Of a stretch of DNA of 64,000 bases, positions 1 through 10,717 are shown piece after piece; positions within the stretch are counted from its first letter, which is position 1, and each line of letters starts with the position of its first letter. Origin of the DNA: Ancylobacter gelatini. GTDB lineage: Bacteria > Pseudomonadota > Alphaproteobacteria > Rhizobiales > Xanthobacteraceae. The DNA lies in contig NZ_JAKVIL010000012.1 of assembly GCF_022601675.1 (NCBI RefSeq), positions 1 through 64,000 of the forward strand, written 5' to 3'. The notes under the pieces were generated by a model, which searched no databases, had not been told where the DNA came from, and saw only the letters and a list, made by a program, of their open reading frames with translations. The translations under genes and the position numbers were made by a program.

Positions 1-58
1 GATCGAGAAAGGGCACCTCGTTGAAGAGCATGGTCAGATTGGCGGCGAAACGGGGCAT
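1..58 (-). CDS. hyi: Hydroxypyruvate isomerase, N-terminal fragment cut by window edge
   Basis: The reverse strand from 58 reads MPRFAANLTMLFNEVPFLD before the window ends. This matches the conserved start of hydroxypyruvate isomerase (RF-ANL-MLF-E--FL). The enzyme interconverts tartronate semialdehyde and hydroxypyruvate after glyoxylate carboligase. An AGGAGCGG ribosome-binding site lies just upstream of the ATG. It follows gcl in the same direction after a spacer of about 200 bp in which I see no gene. Only 19 residues are visible, so the call rests on that motif plus its position next to gcl. Confidence 0.82.
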   Translation of the reverse strand, partial: MPRFAANLTMLFNEVPFLD

Positions 59-259
59 GGACCGCTCCTGAAATGTGTGACGGACAAGGCGGAAAGCCGG
101 GGCGGCGCGACATGGCGCCGTCGCCGGCAGGTCGGGCGTGGAACGACGACGAGTGTGGACCACCTGTCCGTCGTTCGCATGAAACGGCCGCGGAACCAAG
201 CGCGCGCCGATCCGATCCACCTATGACGGCGGAGCGGACGGCGCGCGAGCGGCAGAGCG

Positions 260-2026
<1,767 letters not shown>

Positions 2027-2172
2027 TGCATTCCTCCTGACGCCTGTTGCCGGAGGCGGTGTCGCGCTTCCCCCGAGGCCGAGGCGGCGAGGGCGGGAAG
2101 GCGGCCCGAACATCCGACAGTGCGGCGTGTTGATCTTCTCCCGGTTCCGGTGCCTGCGCCCGTTATTCGGAA

Positions 2173-2271
2173 TTCCGTTGTGCGGTGCAGTGCGTTCATT
2201 CCCGCTGTGCGGGATGAATTTCCGAAATCGCGGCAAACATGCCACGACCGACCCTTTTCCGCAATACGGGA
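2173..2271. promoter_or_regulatory. Three repeated 15-bp boxes in the gcl-iclR divergent promoter
   Basis: Between the divergent gcl and iclR starts lie three related near-palindromes of the form TTCCG-N5-CGGGA: TTCCGTTGTGCGGTG (2173-2187), TCCCGCTGTGCGGGA (2200-2214, flanked by TTCAT/TGAA) and TTCCGCAATACGGGA (2257-2271). A fourth weaker match, TTCCGAAATCGCGGC, starts near 2219. Length, symmetry and placement fit an IclR-family operator. Binding by the adjacent regulator is inferred from position. Confidence 0.6.
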
Positions 2272-2389
2272 TGTATTTCTGATTTGCGAAAAAAAGCCGG
2301 ATGCGTCTTTATGCTGAGAAGCGCCGGGAGACGGGGGATGCCATAACCGTCCGGGGGGCGAATTCGGTTGGGCGAGAGGTGCCACGCGC

Positions 2390-3208
2390 ATGCAGGATGC
2401 CGTCACGACGACCCGCCGCCGCGGCCGTCCCTCCGCTTCGGGGGGCGCGGAAGGTGGCGGAGAGGTGCAGTCGCTCGATCGCGCCATCGCGCTGCTCGAA
2501 GTGCTGGCGCTTTCCGACGGCATGACCCTGAGCGAGGTCGCGCGCCGCGCCGAATTGCCGACTTCCACCGTGCATCGCCTGCTCACCACGCTGGAGCGGC
2601 GCGGGCTGGTGGGGCATGAGGCGGAGACCGGGCACTGGATGGTCGGGCTCGGCCTGTTCCGCATCGGCTCGGCTTACTTGCGCATCCGCAAGCTGCCCGA
2701 GATCGCCCGCGCGCTGATCCGCGAGCTGTCGCACGGCGTCAACGAGACGGTGAACCTGTCGCTGATCGACGGGCCGCATCTGATCTGCGTGGCGCAGGTG
2801 GAGAGCCATGCGGCGGTGCGCGCGTTCTTCCGCATCGGCGGCGACCTGCCGATCCATGCCTCGGGTGGCGGCAAGGCTATCCTCGCGGCGATGAGTGTGG
2901 AAGCGCGCCGCGCCTGGCTCGGCGACGACCAGCTCAAGCGTTTCACCGAGCACACCCATGTCAGCCGCCGCGCGCTTCAGGTCGACCTCGCCTCGATTTC
3001 CGAGCGCGGCTTTTCGATCGACGACGAGGAGCACACGCCGGGCATGCGCTGCGTGGCCGCTGCGGTGCTCGACGAATGGCGCGAGCCGGTCGGCGCGCTG
3101 TCGATTTCCGCCCCCGTGGTCCGCATGCCGCCCGAGCGCATCGCCGATCTCGGCATCCGCGTGCGCGAGGCCGCACAGCGGCTGACGACGCGTTATTCGG
3201 GGCTGTGA
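2390..3208 (+). CDS. IclR-family transcriptional regulator, probable regulator of gcl
   Basis: A 272-aa protein with an N-terminal winged helix-turn-helix (about residues 27-90, including SLDRAIALLEVL and LPTSTVHRLLTTLE) and a C-terminal IclR effector domain. It is divergent from gcl. In E. coli the IclR-family protein AllR represses gcl/hyi and responds to glyoxylate; by family and position this protein probably does the same, possibly as an activator. The N-terminus has an Arg-rich stretch TTRRRGRPS that may contact the minor groove. No canonical Shine-Dalgarno sequence is obvious before the ATG. The effector is inferred. Confidence 0.88.
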   Translation: MQDAVTTTRRRGRPSASGGAEGGGEVQSLDRAIALLEVLALSDGMTLSEVARRAELPTSTVHRLLTTLERRGLVGHEAETGHWMVGLGLFRIGSAYLRIRKLPEIARALIRELSHGVNETVNLSLIDGPHLICVAQVESHAAVRAFFRIGGDLPIHASGGGKAILAAMSVEARRAWLGDDQLKRFTEHTHVSRRALQVDLASISERGFSIDDEEHTPGMRCVAAAVLDEWREPVGALSISAPVVRMPPERIADLGIRVREAAQRLTTRYSGL

Positions 3209-3502
3209 GGGGCGCGTCCCCCGTCTTTCCTTGATGTGGAGATAAACGGCGCAGCGCCGCGTCGGCGCGCGACCGTGCCTGTCGGTGCGCGCCATGCCCG
3301 GCTTGGTGCCTCCGGGCGACGCCGCGTCAGCTTCGGGGCTATCCGGCGTCGCGGCAATTCGTGATCGGCGGCGCCGTGGACATCAAGCACGAACGCGACC
3401 GCGCGGAGTTCTCGGTACACGGACCGGGGCGGTGTCGCTCTGGCGCCGGGGTTTCCAGGCGATACCGTCGCGCCATCAGCCTTGAAAGCAGCACGCCCGA
3501 AC
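3209..3502. other. Intergenic sequence between iclR and frc
   Basis: This lies between the iclR stop and a minus-strand terminator. I see no convincing coding region. The short reading frames here lack ribosome-binding sites and resemble no protein I recognise. Confidence 0.5.
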
Positions 3503-3536
3503 AAAAAAATGCCGGCGCTCGAAAAAGCGCCGGCAT
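3503..3536 (-). terminator. Rho-independent terminator of the frc transcript
   Basis: An 11-bp stem (3509-3519 with 3526-3536, arms ATGCCGGCGCT and AGCGCCGGCAT) with a 6-nt loop. On the minus strand it is followed by a run of seven Ts (As at 3503-3509 on the plus strand). It would end minus-strand transcription coming from the CoA-transferase that stops at 3750. Confidence 0.85.
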
Positions 3537-3749
3537 CAGTCGCCTAGGAGGAACCGAACGTGCCGGAGACTGCCCGGGCCGGGTCTTGCGATCCGGTTGG
3601 AGACAGGCCCCGAAGCGTCCTGCTCCGGGAGGCTCGGGGGCCATGCGGCGGGCCGGGCGATTGCCGCGGCTGGGGCCGGATGGCCGATCCTTTCCGCGTC
3701 GGGCGCGGAAGAGCGGGCGACGCGCGAGGCGCCGCCCGGAAGGTCTGGC

Positions 3750-5000
3750 TCAGACCGCCTTGGCGTCGTGCAGGGCCGAGATTTCTTCCTGCGAGTAGCC
3801 GAGATCGGCGAGCACTTCGTTGGTGTGCTGGCCAAGCAGCGGCGAGGCGGTCACGTTGACCTCGACGTCCGAGAACTTGATCGGCGAGCCGACGGTCAGG
3901 TACTTGCCGAGCTTGGGATGATCGACCTCGACCACGGTGCCGCTGGCGCGCAGCGACGGGTCATTGGCGATTTCCTTCATCGACAGCACCGGCGCGCAGG
4001 GGATGTCGAACTTGCGCAGGATGTCGATGGCCTCGAACTTGGTCTTGTCGGCCAGCCAGCTCTCGATGAAAGCGAAGATGTCGAAGATCTTGTCCTGGCG
4101 GGCTTCGGCGGTGTTGTAGGCCGGATCGTCGATCCACTCCGGCTTGCCGAGAGCCTTACAGATCGGCGCCCAGGCATGGCCCTGAATGGTGAAGTAGATG
4201 TAGGCGTTCGGGTCGGTTTCCCAGCCCTTGCACTTCAGCACCCAGCCCGGCTGACCGCCGCCGCCGGCATTGCCGCCGCGCGGAACCACGTCCGAGAACT
4301 CGCCGTGCGGGTACTGGGGATACTCTTCGAGATAGCCCAGCGCATCGAGGCGCTGCTGGTCGCGCAGCTTCACGCGGCACAGGTTCAGCACCGAATCCTG
4401 CATCGACACGGCGACCTTCTGGCCCTTGCCGGTCTTCACCTTCTGGTGGAGCGCGGTGAGGATGCCGATGGCGAGGTGCATGCCGGTATTGGAATCGCCG
4501 AGCGCGGCGGCCGAAACCGTCGGCGGGCCGTCCCAGAAGCCGGTGGTGGAGGCGGCGCCGCCGGCGCACTGCGCGACGTTCTCGTAGACCTTCAGGTCCT
4601 CATAGGCATGGCCTTCCGAGAAGCCCTTCACCGAGGCGAGGATCATGCCCGGGTTGAGTTCCTGGATGTGCGCCCAGGTGAAGCCCATGCGATCGAGAGC
4701 GCCGGGGCCGAAATTCTCGACCATCACGTCCGACTCTTTGATCAGCTTGGTGAGGACTTCCTTGCCCTGGGGGGTCTTGGTGTCCAGCGTCAGCGAACGC
4801 TTGTTCGAGTTCAGCATGGTGAAATAGAGCGCGTCGGCGTCCTTGACGTGGCGCAGCTGCGAACGGGTGACGTCGCCCGCGCCGGGACGCTCGACCTTGA
4901 TCACGTCGGCGCCGAACCAGGCCAGGAGCTGCGTGCAGGCGGGACCCGCCTGAACGTGCGTGAAGTCGATGATCTTAATACCTTCGAGCGGCTTAGTCAT
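3750..5000 (-). CDS. frc: Formyl-CoA:oxalate CoA-transferase (paralog 1)
   Basis: Class III CoA-transferase (CaiB/BaiF family, 416 aa) that moves CoA from formyl-CoA to oxalate, giving oxalyl-CoA and formate. It closely follows the Oxalobacter formigenes enzyme: the N-terminus is [12 protein letters not shown], the catalytic aspartate is at the same number (D169 in LGDSNTG), Y139 lies in KVYENVAQC, and the flexible glycine loop is intact ([11 protein letters not shown], residues 241-251). It is the last gene of a minus-strand series with oxc and the second CoA-transferase. A terminator follows and a 19-bp palindrome lies upstream, so it may have its own promoter. Confidence 0.95.
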   Translation of the reverse strand: MTKPLEGIKIIDFTHVQAGPACTQLLAWFGADVIKVERPGAGDVTRSQLRHVKDADALYFTMLNSNKRSLTLDTKTPQGKEVLTKLIKESDVMVENFGPGALDRMGFTWAHIQELNPGMILASVKGFSEGHAYEDLKVYENVAQCAGGAASTTGFWDGPPTVSAAALGDSNTGMHLAIGILTALHQKVKTGKGQKVAVSMQDSVLNLCRVKLRDQQRLDALGYLEEYPQYPHGEFSDVVPRGGNAGGGGQPGWVLKCKGWETDPNAYIYFTIQGHAWAPICKALGKPEWIDDPAYNTAEARQDKIFDIFAFIESWLADKTKFEAIDILRKFDIPCAPVLSMKEIANDPSLRASGTVVEVDHPKLGKYLTVGSPIKFSDVEVNVTASPLLGQHTNEVLADLGYSQEEISALHDAKAV

Positions 5001-5076
5001 CTTGGTCGAATTCCTTTCAAGCGCTCGACTTGTTCACAATACGCTGGCTCTCCCAGCCGTACCGACAAGTCGAAAC

Positions 5077-5095
5077 TTCACCCCGAACGGGTGAA
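5077..5095. promoter_or_regulatory. 19-bp palindrome upstream of frc
   Basis: TTCACCC-CGAAC-GGGTGAA has perfect 7-bp arms around a 5-bp centre and lies about 80 bp upstream of the frc start, between the two CoA-transferase genes. It is a plausible operator for a dimeric regulator; it differs from both the TTCCG-N5-CGGGA boxes and the GGYAT-type motif found elsewhere in the cluster. The regulator is unknown. Confidence 0.4.
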
Positions 5096-5285
5096 AACTC
5101 CACTTCTCCCTACGCCATTCCCACGCACAGGCGGAAATGCCGGCCCGGGCGATGCATGGACCGGAAGCCTTCTCGGCTTCCGGCGCCCGCCTCGGATACA
5201 TGTCCCGCAACCGCGTCCGCACGACGCCGGCCGCGAGCCATTCCTGTGCGGGCGGCGACGCACGGGGCGCCGCCACCCGGAACTC

Positions 5286-6563
5286 TCATTCGGCGGCGAG
5301 CGCCACCGGCGTGCCGACCGCGCCGGACGCCTTGACCTTGGCGATCTCGTCGCTGCTGAGGCCGAGCACGGAGGCGAGGATTTCCTCGGTGTGCTCGCCG
5401 AGCAGCGGCGAGCGCTCGACCGACACGTCATTGTCCGACAGCTTGATCGGGTTGCCGACGGTCAGGTAGGCGCCGCGGGTCGGGTGCTCGACCTCCACCA
5501 GCGTGCCGGTCTCGTAGAGCGAACGCTCCTCGGCGATCTCCTTCATGGAGAGCACCGGCCCGCACGGGATGTCGTACTCGTTGAGGATGTCCATCGCCTC
5601 GAACTTGGTGTGGGCCATGGTCCACGCCTCGATGCGATGGAAGATCTCGTTGAGATGCGGCAGGCGACCGGCCGGGGTCGCGTAGTCGGGATGGGTCTTC
5701 CAGTCCGGCTCGCCGATCACGTCGCAGATCTTCGCCCAGACCGGGGCCTGGGTGATGAAGTAGATATAGGCGTTGGGATCGTGCTCCCAGCCCTTGCACT
5801 TCAGGATGCGGCCGGGCTGGCCGCCGCCGGAATCGTTGCCGGCGCGGGGAACCGCGTCGCCGAACGGGTGGCCTTCGCCGAACTGGCTGTATTCGCGCAG
5901 CGGGCCGCGCTCCAGGCGCTGCTGGTCGCGCATCTTCACGCGGCACAGATTCAGCACCGCGTCCTGCATGGCGCACAGCACCTTCTGGCCGCGGCCGGTC
6001 AGCGTGCGCTGGTACAGCGCGGTGACGATGCCGAGCGCGAGGTGCAGGCCGGTGCCGGAATCGCCGATCTGGGCGGCGGTGACCAGCGGCAGGCCGTCGC
6101 GGAAGCCGGTGGTCGAGGCCGAGCCGCCGGTGCACTGGGCGACGTTCTCATAGACCTTGCAGTCCTCGAAGGGACCGGGGCCGAAGCCCTTGACCGAGGC
6201 AAGGATGATGCGCGGGTTGATCTCCTGGATGCGCTCCCAGGTGAAGCCCATGCGATCGAGGGCGCCCGGCGCGAAATTCTCGACCATCACGTCGCACATC
6301 TTGACCAGATCCTCGAGCACCTTCTTGCCCTCGGGGTTCTTGGTGTCGAGCGTGATGGAACGCTTGTTGGAGTTCAACATCGTGAAATAAAGACTGTCCG
6401 CGTTCGGGACGTCGCGCAGCTGGCCGCGCGTGACGTCGCCTTCGCCCGGACGTTCCACCTTGATCACGTCGGCGCCGAACCAAGCCAGAAGCTGGGTGCA
6501 GGACGGGCCAGACTGAACATGGGTGAAATCGAGGACGCGAACGCCGTCGAGTGCCTTGCCCAT
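5286..6563 (-). CDS. Formyl-CoA:oxalate CoA-transferase paralog 2, altered glycine loop
   Basis: Second CaiB/BaiF-family CoA-transferase, 425 aa, clearly a paralog of the downstream frc (shared [18 protein letters not shown] start). The catalytic aspartate is D168 in IGDSGTG. The tetraglycine loop of Frc reads NDSGGGQP here, so its first Gly is Ser. The protein could be a second Frc of the E. coli YfdW type or could use another acyl-CoA donor such as acetyl- or succinyl-CoA. The ATG at 6563 is chosen over an upstream ATG because GAGAGGAA precedes it and the protein then aligns with frc from residue 1. It lies 212 bp downstream of oxc. Confidence 0.88.
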   Translation of the reverse strand: MGKALDGVRVLDFTHVQSGPSCTQLLAWFGADVIKVERPGEGDVTRGQLRDVPNADSLYFTMLNSNKRSITLDTKNPEGKKVLEDLVKMCDVMVENFAPGALDRMGFTWERIQEINPRIILASVKGFGPGPFEDCKVYENVAQCTGGSASTTGFRDGLPLVTAAQIGDSGTGLHLALGIVTALYQRTLTGRGQKVLCAMQDAVLNLCRVKMRDQQRLERGPLREYSQFGEGHPFGDAVPRAGNDSGGGQPGRILKCKGWEHDPNAYIYFITQAPVWAKICDVIGEPDWKTHPDYATPAGRLPHLNEIFHRIEAWTMAHTKFEAMDILNEYDIPCGPVLSMKEIAEERSLYETGTLVEVEHPTRGAYLTVGNPIKLSDNDVSVERSPLLGEHTEEILASVLGLSSDEIAKVKASGAVGTPVALAAE

Positions 6564-6775
6564 GGGGTTCCTCTCGAGAATGGTTAGCTCGGCTTTGTTT
6601 TTATTGCCGATTGCTGGTGTGACTTCGGAGATCACGGACGGGACGCACGTTTCCCGGCCGCTTCGGGCCCCGCCGGGCCGGGCTGTCGTCCGGCGGAAGG
6701 CGGGGTCCTGGCTGGTGACCCGAGGGGGCCGGCCGGGGCGGATGAGCGCCGGCCGGTACCTGCCTCAGGCAGGCA

Positions 6776-8518
6776 TCACTTCTTCTTGCCGACCACGCTC
6801 TGCGGGTTGAGGCTGCCGATATTGCCGCTCTCGGAGCCGGCGGCCGGATCGATCGCCGCGTTGATGAGGGTCGGCTTGCCGCTGTCCATCGAGGCTTCGA
6901 CGGCGCTGCGCAGTTCGTCCGGGGTGGTGACGTGGTAGCCGACGCCCCCGAAGGCTTCCATCATCTTGTCGTAGCGCGAGTCCGGCACGAACACGGTGGT
7001 CGCGGGATCGCGGCCGGTCGGGTCGACGTCGACGCCGCGGTAGATGCCGTTATTGTTGAAGACCACCACGGTGACCGGCAGGTTGTAGCGGCAGATCGTC
7101 TCCACCTCCATGCCGGAGAAGCCGAAGGCCGAGTCGCCCTCGACCGCCAGGACCGGCTGGCCGGTCTCGACCGCCGCGCCGACCGCGAAGCCCATGCCGA
7201 TGCCCATCACGCCCCAGGTGCCGACGTCCAGGCGCTTGCGCGGCTTGTACATGTCGATGATGCCGCGGGCGAGGTCGAGCGTGTTGGCGCCTTCATTGAC
7301 CAGGATCGCGTCGGGGCGGGCCGCCATCACGTCCTTGAGAACGCCGAGCGCCGAGTGGAAGTCCATCGGGGAGGAGTTCTTCTTCAGGCGGGGCGCCATC
7401 TTGGCGATGTTGGCTTCCTTGCGGGTCTTCAGCGTGCCGACCCAGTCGGCCGGAGCCGCCGGCCAGGAGCTGTCGATACCGGCGTTCAGCGCGGCGATGA
7501 CCGAGCCGATGTCGCCGACCAGCGGAGCGACGATCTCGACGTTCGAGTCCATTTCCTTGGGCTCGATGTCGATCTGGATGAACTTCTTGGAACCGGGCTC
7601 GCCCCAGGTCTTGCCCTTGCCGTGCGACAGCAGCCAGTTCAGGCGGGCGCCGACCAGGACCACGACGTCGGAGTCCTTGAGGGCCACCGAGCGGGCGGCG
7701 CCGGCGGACTGCTCATGGGTGTCGGGCAGCAGGCCCTTGGCCATGGACATCGGCAGGAACGGGATGCCGGTCTTCTCGACGAATTCGCGGATTTCCTCGT
7801 CGGCCTGCGCGTAGGCCGCGCCCTTGCCGAGGATGATCAGCGGCTTCTTGGCGGACTTCAGCACGTCCAGCGCGCGCTTCACGGCGGCGGGGGCGGGGAG
7901 CTGGGCCGGGGCGGCGTCGATGACCTTGACCAGCGACTTCTCGCCTTCGGCCGCATCCATCACCTGCGAGAACAGCTTGGCCGGCAGGTCGAGATAGACG
8001 CCGCCGGGACGGCCCGAGACCGCCGCGCGGATCGCGCGGGCCACGCCGATGCCGATATCGGCGGCGTGCAGCACGCGGAACGCCGCCTTGCACAGCGGCT
8101 TGGCGATGGCGAGCTGGTCCATCTCCTCATAGTCGCCCTGCTGGAGGTCGACGATCTCGCGCTCGGAGGAGCCGGAGATGAGGATCATGGGGAAGCAGTT
8201 GGTGGTGGCGTTCGCCAGCGCGGTCAGGCCGTTGAGGAAGCCGGGCGCGGAAACGGTCAGGCAGATGCCGGGCTTCTTGGTGAGGAAGCCGGCGATCGCG
8301 GCGGCGTTGCCGGCGTTCTGCTCATGGCGGAACGAGATCACCCGGATGCCTTCGGCCTGCGCCATGCGGCCGAGATCGGTGATCGGAATGCCGGGCACGC
8401 CGTAAATGGTATCGATGCCGTTGAGTTTGAGCGCATCGATGACGAGGTGAAAGCCGTCGGTGAGCTCCTGCTCTTCTGCGCCGGCGTTGACGTCGATGAC
8501 TTGTGCGACTGCGGACAT
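6776..8518 (-). CDS. oxc: Oxalyl-CoA decarboxylase
   Basis: ThDP-dependent decarboxylase converting oxalyl-CoA to formyl-CoA and CO2. It is 580 aa. E66 in [13 protein letters not shown] is the conserved ThDP-activating glutamate. The ThDP/Mg motif runs from GDSAFGFSG (461-469) to FNNNG (487-491). The segment [23 protein letters not shown] belongs to the central nucleotide-binding domain typical of this family. The formyl-CoA product is the CoA donor for frc, so both enzymes form a cycle. Upstream, 42 bp away and codirectional, is a GntR regulator, suggesting co-transcription. Confidence 0.96.
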   Translation of the reverse strand: MSAVAQVIDVNAGAEEQELTDGFHLVIDALKLNGIDTIYGVPGIPITDLGRMAQAEGIRVISFRHEQNAGNAAAIAGFLTKKPGICLTVSAPGFLNGLTALANATTNCFPMILISGSSEREIVDLQQGDYEEMDQLAIAKPLCKAAFRVLHAADIGIGVARAIRAAVSGRPGGVYLDLPAKLFSQVMDAAEGEKSLVKVIDAAPAQLPAPAAVKRALDVLKSAKKPLIILGKGAAYAQADEEIREFVEKTGIPFLPMSMAKGLLPDTHEQSAGAARSVALKDSDVVVLVGARLNWLLSHGKGKTWGEPGSKKFIQIDIEPKEMDSNVEIVAPLVGDIGSVIAALNAGIDSSWPAAPADWVGTLKTRKEANIAKMAPRLKKNSSPMDFHSALGVLKDVMAARPDAILVNEGANTLDLARGIIDMYKPRKRLDVGTWGVMGIGMGFAVGAAVETGQPVLAVEGDSAFGFSGMEVETICRYNLPVTVVVFNNNGIYRGVDVDPTGRDPATTVFVPDSRYDKMMEAFGGVGYHVTTPDELRSAVEASMDSGKPTLINAAIDPAAGSESGNIGSLNPQSVVGKKK

Positions 8519-8560
8519 CCCGTATTCCCTCCCAATGCAATCCGGCGGGTTTTTGCCGCC

Positions 8561-9307
8561 CTAATCTAAATCTACATGGCTCTCGACGTGCCGGGCCAGC
8601 CGGAGCGTGTGGTCCCGGACCAGCCTTTCGGCACGGTCCGCGTCCCGTGCCTCGAGAGCGAGGATGATCTCCTGATGGTCGGCCGCCGAACGCTGCGCCC
8701 GGTCCATTTCGAAGATCGTGCGATGGCGGATGGCCCGAACATGGAAGAACAGGTTGTCCGTCATCGCGGCGAGCAGAGAGGAGCCGCTCAGCCGGATCAA
8801 GCCCTGGTGGAAGGCGATATTCGCGGAGGAATAGTCGTCGTTCCGTTCACGCTCGATCCGAGAAGTATCGAACTCCTTGTAGTAGGCCCTTAATTCGGCG
8901 ATCGCCTCGTCGCTGGCACGCAGCGTGGCAAGACGGGCCGCCATACTTTCCAGTGCCGCCCAGGCCTCGATCATTTCGATGATCTCGGCCTTGGTGCGGC
9001 GAACCACCAAAATTCCCCGCCGGGGCACGGCGCGGAGCAGGCCTTCCTGCTCCAGCATCGCGACCGCCTCGCGGACGGGCGTCCGGCTTGCGCCCAGACG
9101 CTCCGAAATATCCCGCTCGTCGAGCAGCACCGGCTCGTTGGAGCCGTAGATGTTCATGTTGGTGATAGCTTCCTTGAGGGCGGCGTAGGCCTTGCTCTTG
9201 AAGCTCTCCTTGGCCGGCAGGCGCTCGATGGACAAGCCATGGTCGCCGCTCTGCCAACGCTTATTCAGAACTGCCTTGCTGCTCACACGAATGTCCTCGG
9301 AGGACAT
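8561..9307 (-). CDS. GntR-family (FCD) regulator, paralog 1, next to oxc
   Basis: A 248-aa protein with an N-terminal winged HTH (ISERLGASRTPVREAVAML, then EGLLRAVPRRGILV) and a C-terminal all-helical FCD ligand domain with the usual His/Asp positions (NIAFHQGLIRLSG, DHQEIILALEARD). The start at 9307 (MSSEDIRV) is preferred over one at 9355: GAGGA lies upstream, and the longer form would bury the operator-like site at 9331-9345 in coding sequence. It is paralogous to the GntR gene at 9583. Position just before oxc suggests control of oxalate genes; the ligand may be oxalate, oxalyl-CoA or formyl-CoA (inference). Confidence 0.88.
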   Translation of the reverse strand: MSSEDIRVSSKAVLNKRWQSGDHGLSIERLPAKESFKSKAYAALKEAITNMNIYGSNEPVLLDERDISERLGASRTPVREAVAMLEQEGLLRAVPRRGILVVRRTKAEIIEMIEAWAALESMAARLATLRASDEAIAELRAYYKEFDTSRIERERNDDYSSANIAFHQGLIRLSGSSLLAAMTDNLFFHVRAIRHRTIFEMDRAQRSAADHQEIILALEARDADRAERLVRDHTLRLARHVESHVDLD

Positions 9308-9330
9308 ACCCGCAGGAGTCCTCTGAATTT

Positions 9331-9345
9331 GGCATACCAAATACC
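9331..9345. promoter_or_regulatory. GGYAT-type operator candidate upstream of gntR paralog 1
   Basis: GGCATACCAAATACC has arms GGCAT/ATACC around 5 bp and lies 24 bp upstream of the proposed start at 9307. It matches the site upstream of the second GntR gene (10412) at 12 of 15 positions. In its wider context it shares TTGGCATAC with the site before the second transporter (12384). Confidence 0.6.
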
Positions 9346-9460
9346 AACATGTCAATCGGATATCCCCATAGCCGGGGATGGCGGCGCTCCTTTTTCCCTA
9401 GCGTAACGAGCGGCGGCCCGACCTTTCTGTGAAGGCCTTTTGGCGTGGCTACCATCGTTG

Positions 9461-9475
9461 CGTATGCAATATACC
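9461..9475. promoter_or_regulatory. Weaker GGYAT-type site between the two gntR genes
   Basis: CGTATGCAATATACC; its reverse complement GGTATATTGCATACG has the same GGYAT-N5-ATRC layout as the other sites. It sits in the 275-bp spacer between the two GntR genes. Support is by similarity only. Confidence 0.35.
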
Positions 9476-9582
9476 ACGACATTTTCCGCGTGGCGAGGGC
9501 GCGCGAACAGTTTGATGTCCGCGAGAGCAGAAAGTTCTCGATCCGCTGGCGCGCTACGCGCTCAAATGGCGCGGGCGCTGGC

Positions 9583-10284
9583 TCAGGACGGGAATTTCCC
9601 GTGCTTTTCCACATGGGCGGCGAGGCCCAGAGTGTGCTCGCGCACCAGCCGTTCCGCGAGGTCGGCATCGCGGGCCACCAGTGCGGTGATGATGGCGCGG
9701 TGCTCCTGCAGCGAGCGCTCCGAGCGATTCTCCTGGCGCACCGACACCGCGCGGATGCCGCGGATGTGGATGAACAGGTTCTCGGTCATCTCGCCGATCA
9801 TCGCGCAGCCCGAGAGCCGGATGACGGTCTGGTGGAACCGGATATTGGCGTCGGAATATTCGTTCATATGCTCGGAGGGTGCCCCGCCCTCGAAGTCATG
9901 GAACATGTCGCGCAGGCTGGCGAGGTCGCGCTCGCTCGCGCGGGTGGCGGCAAGGCGGGCGGCCATGCTCTCCAGCGCGGCCCACACGGTGATCATCTCG
10001 ATGATCTCGCGCTTCGACTTGCGGACCACGAAGATTCCGCGCCGGGGAACGGAGCGCACGAAGCCTTCCTGCTCCAGCACGGTGAGCGCTTCCCGGATCG
10101 GGGTGCGGCTCACGCCGAGGTCGGCGGAGAGCTGCCGTTCGTCCAGACGGATCTCGTTGTCCTGGCCATACATGTCCATCTCGGTGATGGCTTTCTTGAT
10201 GGCGTCGTAGGCCAGCGTCCGCAGGCTGGTATTGGCGGCGAGAGGGGCGATGTTGAGGCGGGTCTGGGTATCGGCGGCTTCCAC
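9583..10284 (-). CDS. GntR-family (FCD) regulator, paralog 2
   Basis: A 233-aa regulator with a winged HTH (LSADLGVSRTPIREALTVL, VPRRGIFVVRKSKREIIEM) and an FCD domain (NIRFHQTVIRLSGC, EHRAIITALVARDADLAERL). It is closely similar to the neighbouring regulator at 8561, so the two arose by duplication. The start is GTG at 10284, with GAGGA nine bases upstream. It is divergent from the first OFA transporter (10718), and the 433-bp spacer holds two copies of the shared operator-like motif. Likely roles are autoregulation and control of oxalate uptake. Confidence 0.87.
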   Translation of the reverse strand: MEAADTQTRLNIAPLAANTSLRTLAYDAIKKAITEMDMYGQDNEIRLDERQLSADLGVSRTPIREALTVLEQEGFVRSVPRRGIFVVRKSKREIIEMITVWAALESMAARLAATRASERDLASLRDMFHDFEGGAPSEHMNEYSDANIRFHQTVIRLSGCAMIGEMTENLFIHIRGIRAVSVRQENRSERSLQEHRAIITALVARDADLAERLVREHTLGLAAHVEKHGKFPS

Positions 10285-10411
10285 GGGCGGCGTCCTCGTC
10301 GGTCAGGTGTCTTATTGTTGTTTTGTCTTGTTTTTTCTGTTCCGGCGCGACGGCCGCGAGCCCTTGCCGGTGGGCGCGGGCGGCGGCACGGCACGCCTGA
10401 TTCTCGAATGC

Positions 10412-10426
10412 GGCATTCCAGATGCC
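10412..10426. promoter_or_regulatory. GGYAT-type operator candidate upstream of gntR paralog 2
   Basis: GGCATTCCAGATGCC has perfect arms GGCAT/ATGCC with a 5-bp centre. It lies about 128 bp upstream of the GTG start of the second GntR gene, in the divergent spacer toward the first OFA transporter. It matches the site at 9331 at 12 of 15 positions. Confidence 0.6.
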
Positions 10427-10565
10427 AAGCATTATCTATCGCGCCCCGAATGTCCATTGCGGGCGCTTTTTCGGCCAAACCTCACGCAACGTAAGAAGTG
10501 CCAAAGTATTACGTATGGGAATATGACCCTGCGTAAATACCGTGCTGTGAAAATTTCGCAAGGCT

Positions 10566-10580
10566 GGTATTCATAATATT
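10566..10580. promoter_or_regulatory. GGYAT-type operator candidate upstream of the first OFA transporter
   Basis: GGTATTCATAATATT, followed by GC, lies 138 bp before the transporter start. It matches the site before the second OFA transporter (12384) at 14 of 17 positions including the flank, and shares the GGYATWC half with the GntR-promoter sites. The surrounding 10440-10690 is visibly AT-rich, as promoters in this genome would be. The rest of the 10285-10717 spacer holds no gene I can support. Confidence 0.55.
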
Positions 10581-10717
10581 GCATTCTCGGAAAAATGCCT
10601 TATGCGTTGGGTAATGGCTCCCTCGGTATCTTGCGGAAGCAGGGTGACCGTTAGCGTATTCAACAAAAATAATAGAGCTATTGCGAGCAATTACGTTGGG
10701 AAACGTTCGAGGAAACA

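Noticed and set aside
3597-6587. 996-codon plus-strand open frame opposite both CoA-transferases
   Set aside because: It spans two genes and their spacer, and its composition reflects the antisense of conserved CoA-transferase codons. The opposite strand encodes two well-recognised enzymes.
8519-8560. Possible separate promoter between gntR paralog 1 and oxc
   Set aside because: Only 42 bp, with no operator-like motif or terminator; co-transcription is more likely.
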